Assembly: GCA_031283785.1 (NCBI GenBank)
Contig: JAITBC010000376.1
Span: 1 to 17,758 of the forward strand
Source: Tannerella sp.
GTDB taxonomy: Bacteria; Bacteroidota; Bacteroidia; Bacteroidales; Tannerellaceae
Length of the DNA: 17,758 nt
Direction of reading: 5' to 3'
Shown: positions 6,966 through 13,495 of the stretch, piece after piece
Numbering within the stretch: position 1 is the first letter of the stretch
Layout: every line of letters starts with the position of its first letter
Program-made: the position numbers and the translations under genes
Notes under the pieces: generated by a model
Seen by the model: only the letters and a program-made list of their open reading frames with translations
The model's database searches: none
What the model was told of the DNA's origin: nothing

Positions 6966-7976
6966 TTATATTCCAAACGAAATACCCATATGTACGCCCT
7001 GTTGTATAAGGTCATGGTCTACAGGGACTAACTTTATCTTACCGGCTACTTCCGAAAGGGGTATAGAACCGATTTCATTACCCTTGATACAAACCATACG
7101 TCCAAAAGCCTTCTGCGCAATCAGTTCGGAGGCATGACCACCAAGACGCGTAGCCAGGTTGCGATCGAAAGGAGAAGGATTCCCCCCCCGTTGTATATAT
7201 CCCAAAACCGTCGTTCGCACCTCTATATCCGTAGCCTTTTCAATGGCATGAGATATATAATCCGACGAATAGTCTTTTGCTTTCTTCAAGCCTTCGGCAA
7301 TAACGACAATCGAATACGGCTTCCCTAAACGCGAACGCTCCAGTATTTTGTCGTTCACCCTGTCAATATCAAAACCTATCTCGGGAATAAGGATAACATC
7401 AGCGCCTCCCGCCATTCCGGCATAAAGAGCAATCCACCCTGCATGATGCCCCATCACTTCGACAACCATAACCCGCTTATGCGAACTCGCGGTCGAGTGT
7501 AACCGGTCGATCGCTTCCGTAGCAATATTCACCGCCGTATCGAAACCAAACGAAAGATCCGTGCCGAAGACATCATTGTCAATCGTTTTCGGTACGCCAA
7601 TGACATTAAGTCCTAACTGCATCAACTTATTTGCCGTCTTCTGAGTGCCGTTCCCCCCAATACAAACGACACAGTCAAGCCCCATTTCAATATAATTCCG
7701 ATATATGATCTGCGGCTTGTTATTATCTCCCGAATCAAGCATTTTCTTAAATGGTTTTTCCCGGGATGTTCCCAAGATCGTCCCTCCCAGATTTAGAATG
7801 CCGGAAAGCTTACGTTCATCGAACACTTCAATATCCCTGTTCAACAGTCCGGTAAACCCGTTGTGAATGCCTACCACCTCCATTCCGTAATGCAAAATTG
7901 CAGATTTCCCAACCCCTCGAATCGTTGCGTTTATTCCCGGACAATCACCGCCGGAAGAAAGGATTCCTATTCTCAT
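6966..7976 (-). CDS. pfkA: 6-phosphofructokinase
   Basis: PfkA phosphorylates fructose 6-phosphate in glycolysis. Start ATG at 7976 gives 336 residues opening MRIGILSSGGDCPGINATIRG; a TTG two codons upstream extends the frame but is less likely. Motifs: TSREKP (70-75), GGNGT (107-111), PKTIDND (129-135, catalytic Asp133), MGHHAGWIA (175-183) and QRGGNPSPFDR (262-272). Gly110 is the residue associated with ATP use, whereas Lys130 in PKTIDND is typical of the pyrophosphate-dependent branch. Asn109 replaces the usual metal-contacting Asp. ATP use is therefore likely but not certain. A run of eight G in the coding strand (7182-7189) encodes part of RGGN. The gene converges on rnc. Confidence 0.93.
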   Translation of the reverse strand: MRIGILSSGGDCPGINATIRGVGKSAILHYGMEVVGIHNGFTGLLNRDIEVFDERKLSGILNLGGTILGTSREKPFKKMLDSGDNNKPQIIYRNYIEMGLDCVVCIGGNGTQKTANKLMQLGLNVIGVPKTIDNDVFGTDLSFGFDTAVNIATEAIDRLHSTASSHKRVMVVEVMGHHAGWIALYAGMAGGADVILIPEIGFDIDRVNDKILERSRLGKPYSIVVIAEGLKKAKDYSSDYISHAIEKATDIEVRTTVLGYIQRGGNPSPFDRNLATRLGGHASELIAQKAFGRMVCIKGNEIGSIPLSEVAGKIKLVPVDHDLIQQGVHMGISFGI

Positions 7977-8123
7977 AAGCAAATATATAATCTATGTATA
8001 ACCTCATATTAATGACCATCCGGAACACCACTTTTCCCGGATCTTTTACTGCCCCTTATCCAAACCTTAAACTATCCACTAAAATAACAAAGCCCGCCTC
8101 TCAAAAAAAACGCTTCCGGAGAA

Positions 8124-8312
8124 TTAGGCGATTAACAGATAAACAAAAGAATCTTTCCCCTGATTACTATCGTCAACATTAATGGTCTTTACCGATTCTT
8201 CCGGAAAAAGCCATTTATTCTTTTTCCTTTTTATTGTCGCACGATTCCCGAAACAGGGGACAGACACGGCGCATACAAGAACTATTAACAAAATATCTCT
8301 TACTACAATCAT
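8124..8312 (-). CDS. Possible small secreted or lipoprotein-like protein, unknown
   Basis: This is a 62-residue frame from an ATG. The N-terminus looks like a signal peptide: a hydrophobic core ILLIVLVCAVSV (residues 7-18) precedes PCFG. A short, charged mature part of about 40 residues follows. The cysteine at about 20 does not sit in a good lipobox because Pro precedes it. No family is recognised. No clear Bacteroidetes promoter is seen upstream, and the gene lies beside transposase debris, so it may be a remnant of a larger gene or not expressed. Confidence 0.35.
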   Translation of the reverse strand: MIVVRDILLIVLVCAVSVPCFGNRATIKRKKNKWLFPEESVKTINVDDSNQGKDSFVYLLIA

Positions 8313-8333
8313 ACTTGCTGTATTTATTATACT

Positions 8334-8554
8334 TTAACTGCGCGACAAAATTACATTAATATCCCAAGATTTCCAAGCACAGCGGATGAAAAATTTCCGG
8401 AATGACAGCCTTTGTATCGCCGGGCATGGTCGCCAACAAACTGCCGTCCGCATCTTTTGCACAAATAATTTTGCTGCCCGTACGATTTCCTGTCGTTTAC
8501 CTTTACGTTTCTTCTGTAAAAACATAGTCGTCTATGATAAGTCCGGCAGTTCAA
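8334..8554 (-). pseudogene. IS1-family transposase (InsA-like) N-terminal fragment
   Basis: Minus-strand translation from about 8554 gives a zinc-ribbon segment NDRKSYGQQNYLCKRCGRQF followed by VGDHARRYKGCHSG. This is the characteristic N-terminal DNA-binding part of IS1-type InsA transposases as found in Bacteroidetes and cyanobacteria. The first CxxC pair is degraded (CRTY). The usual helix-turn-helix and the catalytic InsB part are missing: after CHSG the frame drifts and stops at 8351, while the shifted frame continues only to 8334. There is no ATG start and no visible terminal inverted repeats. I read this as a decayed insertion sequence. Confidence 0.6.
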
Positions 8555-8736
8555 ATACGGAACGTATATGCGGACTTTACGACAATATTACAGTAATCAG
8601 GGACACGGACAAAGGATTCAAAAAATACCTGTTTCTTATCCGGCTGTATTTCGTTATTTTCCGGAGAAAACCGAATGGAAAAAAATAATGCCTGCTTTTC
8701 CTTCATAAATTTTGAAGGACATTTTTATTCGTCAGT

Positions 8737-8766
8737 ATTGAATGTCGAAAATTTCATGTACATTTG
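8737..8766 (+). promoter_or_regulatory. Promoter of GH3 / chorismatase-like operon
   Basis: TACATTTG at 8759-8766 matches TAnnTTTG exactly, and ATTG at 8737-8740 lies 18 bases upstream. Transcription would begin near 8772, giving a leader of about 30 bases to the ATG at 8805. Confidence 0.5.
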
Positions 8767-8804
8767 CATGGTTTTTCAAGGTTGCATTTTTTCCTTATTA
8801 AAAT

Positions 8805-10322
8805 ATGGACATCATAACTAAAACAATAGCTCCCTTATTCTCTGCAAGGCAACGGCAAATTGAATCGTTCGGTAAACGATTCGCCGATATACAACATAAA
8901 CAACTGTTACAATTACTGCAAACCGCAAAAAATACAGAATGGGGTGAGCATTACAAATTCCGGGATATTACCGGATACAACACCTTCCGCGAACGGGTCC
9001 CCATATCTGTTTATGAAGATTTGCAACCTTTCATCGAAAGAATGATTAATGGCGAAAGAAACATTCTATGGCCATCTGTCGTAAGATGGTATGCAAAAAG
9101 TAGCGGTACGACAAACGACCGCAGTAAATATATCCCCGTCACCCGCGAAATATTAAGGATGTGCCATTATCAGGGCGGATTCGATACCGTCTCATTATAC
9201 ATGCACAACTACCCCGAAACACGCTTTTTTTCAAAAAAAGGATTGATACTGGGTGGAAGCCACAGTCCTTCAGCCATCAACGAAAAGGCGCATTGCGGAG
9301 ACCTCTCGGCCGTTTTACTGCAGAACCTGAATCCGCTCGTGAATCTTATCCGCGTTCCGAGAAAAGAGATTATACTTATGGACGAATGGGAAGCCAAAAT
9401 AAGCGCGATTGTAGAAAACACACGGGATAAAGATATCGTTAGCATTTCGGGAATACCTTCGTGGATGCTTACGCTCATTAAAGCAATCCTGAATGAAACC
9501 GGAAAAGAAACGCTCCACGAAGTATGGCCGAACCTCGAAGTGTTTTTCCACGGAGGAGTGGGATTCGAACCGTACCGGCCACATTACGAAAAATTATTAC
9601 CGTCCGGCAAGATGCATTATATGGAGACGTATAACGCTTCCGAAGGATTCTTCGGCATTCAGGACGACCCGGCAGACAAAAGCCTGTTGCTGATGCCCGA
9701 TTATGGAATATTCTACGAGTTTATCGCGATGAACGAACTCTCGGCATCCGATAATCCGACAATTATCCCTCCGGAAGACGTAAAGACGAATGAAAATTAT
9801 GCCGTCGTGATTACTACGGCAGGTGGATTATGGCGGTATCTTATCGGTGATACGATACGTTTCACGTCCCTGTTTCCCCACAAATTTATTATTACCGGCC
9901 GGACAAAACATTTCATAAACGCTTTCGGCGAGGAACTGATGATCGACAATGCGGAAAAAGGAATACATACGGCCAGCCTCGAAACCGGCGCCATCGTAAG
10001 GGCGTATACCGCCGCTCCTTTATTCGTTTTAGACAGCGGAAAAGGACGCCACCAATGGTTAATAGAATTTGAAAAATTACCCGAATCTATCGACGAATTT
10101 GCAACAGCCCTGGACAATGCTCTCAAACAATTAAACTCCGATTACGAGGCCAAACGATACAAAGACATCTCCCTTCAGAAACCCGAAATAATACAGGCAA
10201 GAGAAAACCTGTTTTATGACTGGCTGAAAAAAGAAGGCAAACTGGGTGGGCAACATAAAGTGCCATGCCTGTCCAACAACCACGATTTAATCGACAAACT
10301 GTTAGCGATGAATATTTCATGA
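8805..10322 (+). CDS. GH3-family acyl-adenylating (acyl-amide synthetase-like) protein
   Basis: This 505-residue soluble protein belongs to the GH3 family, named after plant enzymes that adenylate auxin, jasmonate or benzoates and join them to amino acids. Motifs appear in family order: the phosphate-binding loop SSGTTNDRSKYIPVT (99-113), the adenine-contacting motif YNASEGFFG (276-284) and the ATP/ribose motif YLIGDTIRF (345-353, Asp349). The C-terminal subdomain contains TGRTKHFINAFGEEL (364-378) and ends with GGQHKVP (481-487), a conserved region in bacterial members. Length is slightly below plant GH3 proteins. Bacterial members are widespread but their substrates are mostly unknown. Its stop overlaps the ATG of the next gene, so the acid it activates may be the product of that enzyme. 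Confidence 0.88.
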   Translation: MDIITKTIAPLFSARQRQIESFGKRFADIQHKQLLQLLQTAKNTEWGEHYKFRDITGYNTFRERVPISVYEDLQPFIERMINGERNILWPSVVRWYAKSSGTTNDRSKYIPVTREILRMCHYQGGFDTVSLYMHNYPETRFFSKKGLILGGSHSPSAINEKAHCGDLSAVLLQNLNPLVNLIRVPRKEIILMDEWEAKISAIVENTRDKDIVSISGIPSWMLTLIKAILNETGKETLHEVWPNLEVFFHGGVGFEPYRPHYEKLLPSGKMHYMETYNASEGFFGIQDDPADKSLLLMPDYGIFYEFIAMNELSASDNPTIIPPEDVKTNENYAVVITTAGGLWRYLIGDTIRFTSLFPHKFIITGRTKHFINAFGEELMIDNAEKGIHTASLETGAIVRAYTAAPLFVLDSGKGRHQWLIEFEKLPESIDEFATALDNALKQLNSDYEAKRYKDISLQKPEIIQARENLFYDWLKKEGKLGGQHKVPCLSNNHDLIDKLLAMNIS

Positions 10323-11494
10323 CCCGCCGCGCATATATGCAATACAAAACGATTACAGACAGGAACCGGCATGCAACGGCAACAATCTCAATGTTTGCCG
10401 CCGAGAAAGGAGTGTCCGAATATCAATTGTCGATTCAAATCATTGAGCAGGGACTTCCCTTTTCCGAACAGCTAAAATCGGTTTTCTCCCTTTTCAATGA
10501 CATCCGCGAAAATGATTTACGTAACACAATCACCGTTTTCCTGCGTGTTTTTCTAAGCGATGCAGCGAATCAAACACAGTTGTTACCGGGATATCTTCCC
10601 GACAGGAAAGACAATATATCAATAATAGAACAGCCTCCGCTGAACAGCACGAAAATCGCCTTATGGGCGTATCTGCAAACCGGAATGGAAGTTTCGTTAT
10701 CACCACCGCATATGCCGGGACTTTTCGGCGTACAACACGGCCGGTACCTGCATTTATGGAATGGAACGGCCATCAAACCGGAAAATGACTCCGAACAACA
10801 AATGAACGCTTTGCTGAAAAATTACATCGCACAACTGAACGTGCACGACTGTACGCTTGCCGGAAACTGTATCCGCACTTGGATTTTCGTTCAGAATGTC
10901 GATGTAAATTATGCCGGGATCGTAAAAGCCAGACGTGAACTATTCAACGAAAACGGGCTTACCGACAAAACGCATTATATTGCAAGCACGGGAATAAGCG
11001 GCCGTCATGCCGACCCAAAAGCTGTCGTGATATTCGATTCTTACGCCGTCAAGGGACTCGAACCCGGACAAATCCAACATCTGCATGCAATGACACATAT
11101 GAGCCCAACTTCCGAATATGGCGTAACTTTCGAACGTGGGACATGCATACGTTACGGAGATCGCCGGCATGTATTCGTATCGGGAACGGCCAGCATCGAT
11201 AACAAAGGGATGATCGTTCACGAAGGAGATGCCGGCAAACAGGCGATCCGCATGATAGAAAATGTTGAAACATTACTGCGGGAGGCGGAATGTGAAACGG
11301 ATGATATTGCACAGCTGATCGTATACCTGCGCGATATGGCCGATTATACGGTTGCCGGAACAATCATCGAAAAGCACTTCCCGGAAATACCGAAAGTAGT
11401 CGTTCACGCTCCCATCTGTCGATCGGGATGGCTTGTCGAAATGGAGTGTTTTGCCATCAAAAAGGATGACAACGCAAAATTCGAACCGTTATAA
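10319..11494 (+). CDS. Rid-superfamily protein, chorismatase-like (FkbO/Hyg5/XanB2 type)
   Basis: Start ATG at 10319 overlaps the GH3 stop (ATGA); the frame is open further upstream but that lies inside the GH3 gene. The protein has 391 residues. Residues about 268-380 form a Rid-like domain with GVTFERGT, VFVSGTASID (286-294), HEGDAGKQ (301-308), a helix ending NVETLL, IVYLRDM and the closing WLVEMECFAI. The combination of SGTASI, GD, Q and LL resembles chorismatases, which hydrolyse chorismate to hydroxybenzoates or dihydroxycyclohexadiene acids plus pyruvate. Upstream segments about 140-215 (YLHLWNGTA, TWIFVQNVDVNYAGI) and 20-90 (TVFLRVFLSDAANQ) also look Rid-like, suggesting up to three repeats against two in known chorismatases. 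It could instead be a Rid protein of other function. Confidence 0.6.
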   Translation: MTRRAYMQYKTITDRNRHATATISMFAAEKGVSEYQLSIQIIEQGLPFSEQLKSVFSLFNDIRENDLRNTITVFLRVFLSDAANQTQLLPGYLPDRKDNISIIEQPPLNSTKIALWAYLQTGMEVSLSPPHMPGLFGVQHGRYLHLWNGTAIKPENDSEQQMNALLKNYIAQLNVHDCTLAGNCIRTWIFVQNVDVNYAGIVKARRELFNENGLTDKTHYIASTGISGRHADPKAVVIFDSYAVKGLEPGQIQHLHAMTHMSPTSEYGVTFERGTCIRYGDRRHVFVSGTASIDNKGMIVHEGDAGKQAIRMIENVETLLREAECETDDIAQLIVYLRDMADYTVAGTIIEKHFPEIPKVVVHAPICRSGWLVEMECFAIKKDDNAKFEPL

Positions 11495-11504
11495 TCCTTC
11501 ATGG

Positions 11505-11523
11505 CGCATATTCGCGGTTTTAT
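11505..11523 (+). repeat. 19-bp direct repeat, left copy
   Basis: The sequence CGCATATTCGCGGTTTTAT recurs exactly at 13405-13423, 1900 bases away in the same orientation. The copy lies in the 25-base space between two convergent genes and overlaps the last codons of the lipoprotein gene on the minus strand. It contains a 3-bp CGC/GCG mini-stem followed by TTTTAT. Confidence 0.8.
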
Positions 11524-12740
11524 TTGACTTTTGCAATGATAAGAACAGGATTATCGTCAAATGTCAAGTCATAAAATTCCGCCGGGAATGTAACATCTTT
11601 GTTTTCTTCCATATATGACATCATGTCGGATGCCGGAATTATGCAAACGGCGTCTTCGTACTTGTTGATCCGGGCTATGTGAAAAGGAGGAAATAATCTG
11701 TTTTTGTGGATAAAACCTCTTTTGGATTTCGATTCACTAACTGTGACAACGGTCTTTTTTGTTCTTTTGTCATAATATCCGTCATAATATTTTACATTGT
11801 CATCAGACCCGCTGTCATATCCCATATCATTATAATCAAAAAAAATATAGCGTTCTGTTTCCTGCACATATTTAATCCAGTAACGGTTGAGATTTTTTTC
11901 CTTATTTTCTCTTTCCGCATAATCCGGTTTCATGTTGCCGAGTTCAAAGACAATATGAGGGACAATTGTGTCCGGGCTTACCCGAAATACAGTATCGTTG
12001 TAGTTCGGTTCCTTAAAATAAAGCGAACCGTCATATTCATAAAACTGTCCGGGATTAAAAGTCGATCTGTCGGTCTGATAATCTTTATATTTACGGTGAT
12101 TGGGGAAGGTCTTGACAATCTTTCCGTCCTTGTTAAATATGACAAGCAAATAAGGCAAATCACCTGTATCATTATTTACATATCCGATATAGTAAACCGA
12201 ATCCATTTTATAAATATTGTCTATTTTTGTAAAGATAATATTATCGTCTGTAATGTCGGCTATCTGTTCGGCCGGCTTGATTACTTTCTCGACAACTTTG
12301 TTTGTATGAATATCTATCCCCAGCCTTTGCAAACTCCTGTAAACATAGAAGATATCGTCCCTTTCATTGAACGGTTCGGAATATATTGTAAAATATTCAT
12401 CCGGCCCTTGTCCTCTTTTTCCTATTTCATAAAGAAACTTACCCGATTTTCTCTCAAACAAATATGCTCCTGTTCCTCCAAACATCTTATTGTAGGCAAC
12501 AATATATTTATCCGTCACATAATACGAACTCATCTCGGCAATTAACAGACATTCGGGTGAGGTTTCCAAGCAAACATATTCCATTGAAACAAACATCTCA
12601 TCTGTATAGGCGGGTTGATAATTTACGTGATCAGGGTCAATAGAAATGTAAATATTCTTTACGTCCACACTTGCGTCTTGCCTGCATGAAAAAAAGAACA
12701 GTACGAATAAAATTTTTAACAAATGTCTATACATCATCAT
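11520..12740 (-). CDS. 6-bladed beta-propeller lipoprotein
   Basis: This 406-residue protein has a basic start, a hydrophobic core and a lipobox-like FFFSC with Cys19, so it is probably a lipoprotein exported by Sec and lipidated. The first of three consecutive ATG codons is used; either of the next two is equally possible. The body is repeated beta-strand sequence with the motif GKRGQGPDEY (107-116), typical of Bacteroidetes 6-bladed beta-propeller (BF3164-like) lipoproteins. Their function is mostly unknown; they are often found next to small exported peptides. It follows the small peptide gene by 91 bases on the same strand and is likely co-transcribed. It converges on the Rid/chorismatase-like gene. 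Its lower G+C than the neighbours suggests separate ancestry. Confidence 0.82.
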   Translation of the reverse strand: MMMYRHLLKILFVLFFFSCRQDASVDVKNIYISIDPDHVNYQPAYTDEMFVSMEYVCLETSPECLLIAEMSSYYVTDKYIVAYNKMFGGTGAYLFERKSGKFLYEIGKRGQGPDEYFTIYSEPFNERDDIFYVYRSLQRLGIDIHTNKVVEKVIKPAEQIADITDDNIIFTKIDNIYKMDSVYYIGYVNNDTGDLPYLLVIFNKDGKIVKTFPNHRKYKDYQTDRSTFNPGQFYEYDGSLYFKEPNYNDTVFRVSPDTIVPHIVFELGNMKPDYAERENKEKNLNRYWIKYVQETERYIFFDYNDMGYDSGSDDNVKYYDGYYDKRTKKTVVTVSESKSKRGFIHKNRLFPPFHIARINKYEDAVCIIPASDMMSYMEENKDVTFPAEFYDLTFDDNPVLIIAKVK

Positions 12741-12831
12741 TTATTGTTTTTATAAAACAAGGTATATAAAATTCGTAATTGTTCATGTATAGTCAATGCA
12801 ATGATTTTTTTGATATATCACTCTTCATGAA

Positions 12832-13074
12832 TTAAAGTGAGCAAACCTCTATTCCAAGAACATTGTAGCAAACTTCATACCCTCCTATTACACAAGGACT
12901 TCCGTCAGGATAGTTATAAACATACCGGTATGTGTTACCATTAAGGATACAGAGGTAAACACCCGCAGAACTAGCATATCCTCCATAATCACTACTATCC
13001 ATAACCATTTTCGCTTCACTTTTGCTCAACACAACGGCTTTTCCTTTAAAAATCAATTTGTTTAACTTTTTCAT
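12832..13074 (-). CDS. Small Cys-rich peptide with RiPP-like leader
   Basis: This 80-residue protein begins MKKLNKLIFKGKAVVLSKSE, then AKMVMDSS. The Lys/Leu-rich start followed by LSxxE is the leader pattern of Bacteroidales peptide precursors with double-glycine leaders (TIGR04149-like). At the place where GG normally follows, this protein has Asp-Ser, while a GG pair comes a few residues later (31-32). The remainder (33-80) is Tyr/Gly/Cys-rich with Cys42, Cys61, Cys69 and Cys78 and few charges. No radical SAM enzyme, peptidase or transporter is encoded in the window. It lies 91 bases upstream of the propeller lipoprotein gene on the same strand, inside the direct-repeat-bounded segment. Function as a modified or disulfide-bonded exported peptide is inference. 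Confidence 0.7.
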   Translation of the reverse strand: MKKLNKLIFKGKAVVLSKSEAKMVMDSSDYGGYASSAGVYLCILNGNTYRYVYNYPDGSPCVIGGYEVCYNVLGIEVCSL

Positions 13075-13251
13075 TTGTATAAAATTAAGAATGTTATGTT
13101 ATGGCAATATGCAATAACGACCCCAATATTACAAAATAAAATCAATAGCGCCTCTATTTTTGATATAAATTTGCTGAATGTACTGATTTTATAGGCCGAA
13201 CGTAGTCTCAAATGTTAACAGCACATCGAAAGAACTTTTTGCTTATGTAAT

Positions 13252-13286
13252 AAAATAACAGGAATGTCTCCTGTTATTTTTTCAAT
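13252..13286. terminator. Strong hairpin, bidirectional terminator-like
   Basis: A perfect 12-bp stem (AAAATAACAGGA at 13252-13263 with TCCTGTTATTTT at 13269-13280) closes a 5-base loop ATGTC and runs into TT on the plus strand. On the minus strand the stem ends in TTTTATTA. It stands in a divergent intergenic region where no annotated gene needs a terminator, so it may end a small RNA or a lost gene. Confidence 0.65.
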
Positions 13287-13404
13287 GTTACGAACAGTGC
13301 CGAGGTTGGATATTCATCCGAATTGTCCGCATCTCGCGTTTAAAACATACAACAGCCGCTTTTCACACTCGTCCGAATCAAACTGCATTCTCGACGGTTA
13401 AATC

Positions 13405-13423
13405 CGCATATTCGCGGTTTTAT
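13405..13423 (+). repeat. 19-bp direct repeat, right copy
   Basis: This is identical to 11505-11523. Here the flanking base makes the mini-stem CCGC-ATATTC-GCGG (4 bp) followed by TTTTAT. It ends 12 bases before the -33-like box of thrH. Confidence 0.8.
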
Positions 13424-13434
13424 CACCGGCAAGT

Positions 13435-13465
13435 TTTCGTTTTATAGCAAATAATTGTAATTTTG
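13435..13465 (+). promoter_or_regulatory. Promoter of thrH
   Basis: TTTC (13435-13438) is followed after 19 bases by TAATTTTG (13458-13465), an exact TAnnTTTG. The predicted start near 13471 gives a 25-base leader before the ATG at 13496. Confidence 0.5.
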
Positions 13466-13495
13466 CGGATCGTTCAATTTAATAATTATAAGGAG

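Larger units (their letters stand above)
7977..8804. other. Long gene-poor region with transposase relic
   Basis: Between the divergent starts of pfkA and the GH3 gene there are 828 bases with no full-size gene. Identified pieces are a possible small secreted protein (8124-8312, minus), an IS1-type transposase fragment (8334-8554, minus) and the GH3 promoter (8737-8766). Minus-strand pfkA signals are weak: TTTG followed after about 19 bases by AAGGTTTG near 8055-8085. The region reads like old insertion debris. Confidence 0.6.
11505..13423. mobile_element. Possible inserted cassette between 19-bp direct repeats
   Basis: A perfect 19-bp direct repeat brackets a segment that carries only minus-strand genes (peptide precursor and beta-propeller lipoprotein) between plus-strand neighbours. 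The segment is visibly AT-richer: two sampled 60-base lines inside (11521-11580, 12121-12180) have 19 G+C each, against 26-28 in lines of the preceding genes (9541-9600, 10861-10920). No integrase or transposase lies inside, so movement would depend on a factor elsewhere or on homologous recombination. The mobile nature is inference. Confidence 0.4.
13075..13495. other. Divergent intergenic region with promoter-like box, hairpin and repeat
   Basis: These 421 bases separate the minus-strand peptide gene from thrH. A -7-like TTATTTTG on the minus strand (13132-13139) may belong to the peptide gene. A perfect TAAATTTG on the plus strand (13166-13173) is followed by a strong hairpin at 13252-13280, described separately. 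The right 19-bp repeat is at 13405-13423, and a looser look-alike (CCGCATCTCGCGTTT) sits at 13327-13341. The thrH promoter is at 13435-13465. Confidence 0.5.

Noticed and set aside
8386..8688. Plus-strand open frame of 100 codons
   Set aside because: It is the antisense of the IS1-like zinc-ribbon fragment, with no recognisable domain and no promoter.
8551..8706. Minus-strand 51-codon frame starting MKEKQALFFSIRF
   Set aside because: It has an ATG and balanced composition but no promoter, no recognised family, and ends within the transposase relic. It could be real, but the support is too thin.
11706..12545. Long plus-strand frame of 279 codons
   Set aside because: It is the antisense shadow of the beta-propeller lipoprotein, with a repetitive Ile/Phe composition typical of such shadows.
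13327..13341. Possible third copy of the 19-bp repeat
   Set aside because: It shares only CCGCAT and TCGCG with a gap and mismatches; not strong enough to call.
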